A stretch of DNA of 64,000 bases, taken from Anaerolineaceae bacterium. GTDB lineage: Bacteria > Chloroflexota > Anaerolineae > Aggregatilineales > Phototrophicaceae. A program made the position numbers and the translations under genes. Below the pieces are notes generated by a model. It did not search any database, was not told the DNA's origin, and worked only from the letters and a program-made list of their open reading frames with translations. Position 1 is the stretch's first letter, and each line of letters opens with the position of its first letter. Shown here piece by piece: positions 60,491-64,000 of the stretch. The DNA is taken from assembly GCA_002699585.1 (NCBI GenBank), contig PABP01000004.1:1-64000 (forward strand), given 5' to 3'.

Positions 60491-62905
60491 CTAGCTTCCA
60501 GAGGCCTGTCCCAAAACGTCGATTGTGGCTTCGTCACTATCTTTGGATTGGGTGAAGGTGCCCCATTCGCGCCCATTCGACCAGAAGGCCCGGAAAATCT
60601 GCTCATCTGTAGATGCATCCATCACTGGGGCGAACGTGGCTTGGTCCGCGTCGGGTCGCGTTTGTTGGCCGGTGAGAGCGAGCAAAACCGCCCAACTGGC
60701 CATCGAGCGTGCATAATGATGGCCACACTCGACTTCGTTCCAGGGGTTGCGACGGTAGCCGTCATGCCGTTCGCGCGCGGCTTTGACAATTGTTAGCCCT
60801 TCATCGAGCCAGCCTTCATAAATCAGATGCGCCGCTACCTGATATTCAATGCCTGTCCATACCTCGTCGGAATAGACAAATGGCAGTTTGGGTCGGCCCC
60901 CATTGGGCCAACTGCAAAGCAGCAAACCCGCCTCATCATTCAGGACATAGGTGCGCTGGCAGTTGACATGATCCACGAAGCTTTCGCGGAAGTTGTAATC
61001 GTAAATGGACTTGGTCGCTGTCCGAATGTGATCTACTGGTAGCAAATCACCCAACCCCAGGATGCGTGCATGCAGTTGCCCCAGAAGTTGGTCCGACAGG
61101 CAGCCGAGGCCATGTTGATACTTATACGCATCAACATCGTCTAACTTCTGAATGAAGAATTCGCCATTCCAGGTAAGTTCATCCAGCTTCTGGCTGCCTT
61201 GCTCAAAGGCGACTTTACAGCGCTGGGCCAGTTCCGGCTCGCCCATATCATTGGCCATTTGCTCAACTGCCCGGACTGCCGCCAGATAGTAAATGCTGGA
61301 TAGCGGGTTCGGCCCATAGAATTCGATGTCATAGGTATTATGCTGCCGACCATCAAGCACATGGTCATTATCATGGTCCCAATGCACTCCCGCAAAGCCA
61401 ATTGCCTTTTTGATGCCAGCCCAGATGCTGCTCAACCAGTCCTTATCACCAGAAAGTTGGTATTCACGGTAGGCTCTCAGGATGCTGCCCATCTGGCCAT
61501 CAACAGCGGCTTCTGCCTTTTGATCGCCCCAGGCCCATATGAATTCTTCGCCAAAGGCATGATGGTTACGGAAGTTCATGAAGCCATCATCTTCAGTTTC
61601 AATGAGGAACTCAATATCGCGCATGGTGCGCTCTAATGAGGGGAATAGGAATGCGGATGTCTGGGCATAGCTCCACACATGGGTACAGGACCCGGCGCAA
61701 CAGCCGCCTTCGTCGAAGCAGCCTTCCCACCCATAGAAGCGCCCATCTTCTAACCAGAAGCATGTCTGGCTGCGAACAGGCACGATATTCGCCGCTAAGG
61801 CATCAATCACCATTTGCGGCAATGTGCTCCCAAACAGGGCGTCACGGAATTTGCGCGTCGTTTTGTCCAGGCGCTCAAATTGCTCATAGACATAAGCGGC
61901 TACCGACCATGAATCCTCAAAGCGCGTCGCATAGTGCGCTTTCGTAACACGATCTGACTTTCGATCCCAACCATTGATGCGGTTGGGCATGTACCAGGAC
62001 AGAATGAAACGGTATGTTTTGCTTTCACCAGCGGCGAGAGTATCCACTAGACCCAATGACGCCGTATCAGGCCGCCCATCTGGCGACGCATCTTCATAGT
62101 TGAGGTCCGTCAAACGGCCATCTTCAGTGAAGTCTGTCCACCATTCTTCTAGGAAGTCGAACCATGCTCCGCGCACCCAGTAAGGCTTGACTGTCACATT
62201 GGGATGATCTGTCACCAGGCTGACGTTGCCTGCGAAAAGATTGTCGTCTGCAATATCAACGGCATCCAGGTACAAGCCGCGATAGTTATCGCTTTCGCGG
62301 TATTGGTTGCGCGTACGACCTGTCTTGTTGGACTCAAAAAAGCCAAACACATTGACGTTCATCTCGCCTGTGGGGTTCATCATGGAACCGGCTAGGGTCA
62401 GCTCTGCTTTTTCGTCGGTGGGGTTGGTAACGGTATAAGTCAGGATCGCGCAAGGAATACCAGAATCTTCTGCATTTAAAGGAATAAGTGGCGTATAAGC
62501 CTCTAATTTCACATCGAGTGGGAATTCATCGTCTTCAAATTCGATAGACGCAATCGGATATTCGCCGACCATCGTGGCCTTGCTTAAGCGTGGCAGGCCA
62601 GCACTCGTCGATGGGTGATACCCATGTGACAAATCGTGAGGCTCTTGTACCGGGCCTTCCAGCACCCGTGTGATGGGCGCACCATCACCAACCTGTGTCC
62701 TTAGCGCAAAAAACGTATTGGGCAGGTCATTCCCTTTATTCGATTGATGCCCAATTTCCCAGTCGCGCAGGTTGCCGCGCGCACCGAGTGAGACGTTCCC
62801 TGTTCCGATACCACCTAATGGGAAGGCAACTACCGCTGCGTCATCCGTGTAAGTGCGCGTTTCTGGCGTTGTAACGGACGGCTTCTTTTCTATTTGTTGT
62901 GTCAT
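60491..62905 (-). CDS. GH116-family glycosidase (beta-glucosidase/glucosylceramidase type), 804 aa
   Basis: An N-terminal beta-domain (AAVVAFPLGGIGTGNVSLGA, RGNLRDWEIGHQ) and a C-terminal alpha/alpha-barrel (FWLEDGRFYGWEGCFDEGGC, CAGSCTHVWSYAQ, LFPSLERTMRDIEF) match GH116. Asp526 in HNTYDIEFYGPN is the candidate acid/base; I do not assign the nucleophile with certainty. Relatives cleave beta-glucosides or beta-xylosides. No signal peptide. The start overlaps the stop of the DUF624 gene by 4 bases, so it belongs to the operon that begins beyond the right edge with CUT1 permeases. Confidence 0.87.
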   Translation of the reverse strand: MTQQIEKKPSVTTPETRTYTDDAAVVAFPLGGIGTGNVSLGARGNLRDWEIGHQSNKGNDLPNTFFALRTQVGDGAPITRVLEGPVQEPHDLSHGYHPSTSAGLPRLSKATMVGEYPIASIEFEDDEFPLDVKLEAYTPLIPLNAEDSGIPCAILTYTVTNPTDEKAELTLAGSMMNPTGEMNVNVFGFFESNKTGRTRNQYRESDNYRGLYLDAVDIADDNLFAGNVSLVTDHPNVTVKPYWVRGAWFDFLEEWWTDFTEDGRLTDLNYEDASPDGRPDTASLGLVDTLAAGESKTYRFILSWYMPNRINGWDRKSDRVTKAHYATRFEDSWSVAAYVYEQFERLDKTTRKFRDALFGSTLPQMVIDALAANIVPVRSQTCFWLEDGRFYGWEGCFDEGGCCAGSCTHVWSYAQTSAFLFPSLERTMRDIEFLIETEDDGFMNFRNHHAFGEEFIWAWGDQKAEAAVDGQMGSILRAYREYQLSGDKDWLSSIWAGIKKAIGFAGVHWDHDNDHVLDGRQHNTYDIEFYGPNPLSSIYYLAAVRAVEQMANDMGEPELAQRCKVAFEQGSQKLDELTWNGEFFIQKLDDVDAYKYQHGLGCLSDQLLGQLHARILGLGDLLPVDHIRTATKSIYDYNFRESFVDHVNCQRTYVLNDEAGLLLCSWPNGGRPKLPFVYSDEVWTGIEYQVAAHLIYEGWLDEGLTIVKAARERHDGYRRNPWNEVECGHHYARSMASWAVLLALTGQQTRPDADQATFAPVMDASTDEQIFRAFWSNGREWGTFTQSKDSDEATIDVLGQASGS

Positions 62906-63534
62906 TGTGTATTTCCCTGTTTCGTAAGAGAGTGTATGAGATCATGAACCGTATAAACGGTAATCGAGGCCCACAAAGCGGGCAGCGCAACCAGCAGCGC
63001 CCCACCACTGACTGAAATTCCCCAGGCTATCAGTCCGCCAAAGAGGACGACACCTAAAGCCACAATGGGGTAGTGAACAGCCATGACAAAGGCATTGCGC
63101 CATGCTTCCCAAAATGTGACTGGCAAGCATTCGGCATTGGAGATCGCCATAGGTGCCAGCATCAACACCAGGATCAGCGGAATAACCGCAACCACGTAGA
63201 AGGGTGTTAGCAGGCAAAGCCCTGCGATGACCAGACATAGCCATGCGCTGAGGACAACTTTGTAATCACCGATGTTTGTCCACAATAAGGACCATCGCGG
63301 CTTGCGCTCATCTGTGGTCTTGGCGAAGAACCGGATCATCACAGCCAGTACCCACGCTGCCGGGAAGCTAAGGCATAGTGCCAGCGCGACATGCCCCAGG
63401 ATAAGGGCAAACGCGCTTGGCAACAGCGTGACAGAAAAGGCGATATTCAGCAGTACCCAGCGCGGCAGGTCAACAAAGTAGGCAATCAGAGCTCGCCCAA
63501 TGGTTGTTTCCTGTAAATAACGCAGTATCCGCAT
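62902..63534 (-). CDS. DUF624 (YesL-like) membrane protein, 210 aa
   Basis: Several membrane helices are visible (VLLNIAFSVTLLPSAFALIL, ALCLSFPAAWVLAVMIRFFA, VVLSAWLCLVIAGLCLLTPF, IVALGVVLFGGLIAWGISVS, ALLVALPALWASITVYTV). DUF624 proteins are regularly encoded next to CUT1 transporters for plant-wall oligosaccharides; their role is unknown. ATG 63534 is one base after the permease stop (TGA-T-ATG) with AAAGG upstream; the frame is open to 63561. Confidence 0.85.
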   Translation of the reverse strand: MRILRYLQETTIGRALIAYFVDLPRWVLLNIAFSVTLLPSAFALILGHVALALCLSFPAAWVLAVMIRFFAKTTDERKPRWSLLWTNIGDYKVVLSAWLCLVIAGLCLLTPFYVVAVIPLILVLMLAPMAISNAECLPVTFWEAWRNAFVMAVHYPIVALGVVLFGGLIAWGISVSGGALLVALPALWASITVYTVHDLIHSLTKQGNTQ

Positions 63535-63535
63535 A

Positions 63536-64000
63536 TCAACCTTTGATCCCGGTCGATACAATGCTTTTGATGATGTATTTTTGCAGCATCAAGAAGACGA
63601 CGAGCACCGGTACGATGGCCATCGCCAGTGCCGCAGCAATCGGTCCTAAAGCCCCAGCGCCATATTGGCCGCGTAACAGCGTTAACCCGACTGTCAAAAC
63701 CTGTAGCTCAGGATCATTAATCATGATCAATGGCAGGAAGTAGCTGTTCCACATCGTTACAAAAGTGAGGATGGCCAGCGTCGTCAGGATCGGGCCAGAA
63801 AGCGGCAAGATGATTCGCCAATAGATCGTAAAGACATTGGCGCCATCCACCCGTGCCGCATCTTCCAGGTCTTTAGGGATCGTCATGAAGAACTGGCGGA
63901 GCAAAAACACCCCGAACGGGTTGATGAGTGCTGGTAAGATCAGTGCTGCGTGCGTGTTATAGAGGCCCAACTGGCGCATCACGATGAACAACGGAACGAG
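63536..64000 (-). CDS. CUT1 sugar ABC permease, MalG type, C-terminal part (cut by window edge)
   Basis: The frame is open to the right edge. It contains LPALINPFGVFLLRQFFMTI, the EAA loop EDAARVDGANVFTIYWRIIL, and the end LQKYIIKSIVSTGIKG, typical of the second permease of a carbohydrate importer. The binding protein and first permease presumably lie beyond 64000. It is co-transcribed with DUF624 and GH116. Confidence 0.9.
   Translation of the reverse strand, partial: LVPLFIVMRQLGLYNTHAALILPALINPFGVFLLRQFFMTIPKDLEDAARVDGANVFTIYWRIILPLSGPILTTLAILTFVTMWNSYFLPLIMINDPELQVLTVGLTLLRGQYGAGALGPIAAALAMAIVPVLVVFLMLQKYIIKSIVSTGIKG

Noticed and set aside
1-64000. CRISPR arrays, rRNA genes, complete insertion sequences
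   Set aside because: No regularly spaced identical repeats, no rRNA-like sequence and no transposase gene with terminal inverted repeats were seen on reading both strands.

Overview
The window looks like a chromosome segment from a heterotrophic bacterium of about 50 % GC, most probably a member of the Chloroflexota (Anaerolineae-like). That is inferred from gene content: several LacI-controlled sugar ABC operons, long SBP_bac_5 binding proteins, DUF2961/GH116/GH51 enzymes, a kaiBC operon and AP2-domain endonucleases. No rRNA, complete tRNA or CRISPR array was found.

Layout. (1) 1-1346: degraded, possibly phage-derived genes (AP2/HNH endonuclease tail, small unknowns, a frameshifted gene). 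(2) 1553-8939: a secreted trypsin-like protease and a secreted seven-repeat WD40 protein on the minus strand, divergent from a TIR-transmembrane-TPR protein, then the wreck of a type I restriction gene (hsdR). (3) 9038-16338: a GntR-controlled minus-strand operon with an amidohydrolase, a creatininase-family enzyme, a class III aminotransferase and a peptide/opine-type ABC importer without ATPases. (4) 16846-27816: an alpha/beta hydrolase, two broken genes meeting end to end (PAP2/haloperoxidase and histidine kinase), and a six-gene operon kaiC-kaiB-kaiB-PAS kinase-giant PAS/GAF kinase-REC/kinase. (5) 28495-40201: two LacI-controlled CUT1 sugar ABC operons, the second ending in a GH51 arabinofuranosidase. 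(6) 40629-64000: a glycan locus with GH4, DUF2264, a heparinase II/III-type lyase, a GH2 beta-glucuronidase-like enzyme, LacI, a complete oligopeptide-type importer probably used for oligosaccharides, a 2-hydroxyacid dehydrogenase, GH172, a COG0523 GTPase, a fucose-isomerase-like enzyme, GH116, DUF624 and the start of another CUT1 permease.

Blocks (1) to (6) are separated by five short plus-strand repeats at about 1318, 8913, 16670, 28346 and 40527. Each joins a core resembling the 3' end of a tRNA gene (CCCGTCGCTCCCG type) to an intrinsic terminator. I read them as attachment-site scars left by stepwise island insertion; this is inference. Broken genes lie beside several of them.

How the genes work together. 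Block (6), with the arabinofuranosidase operon, looks built to take apart a uronic-acid and arabinose/galactose-containing polysaccharide. Perfect LacI-type palindromes in the promoters link each regulator to its operon. The kai operon is a KaiA-less KaiBC module wired to two-component kinases with no DNA-binding output regulator nearby. All coordinates and motifs come from reading the sequence; family names are recognition from memory and were not checked by database search.
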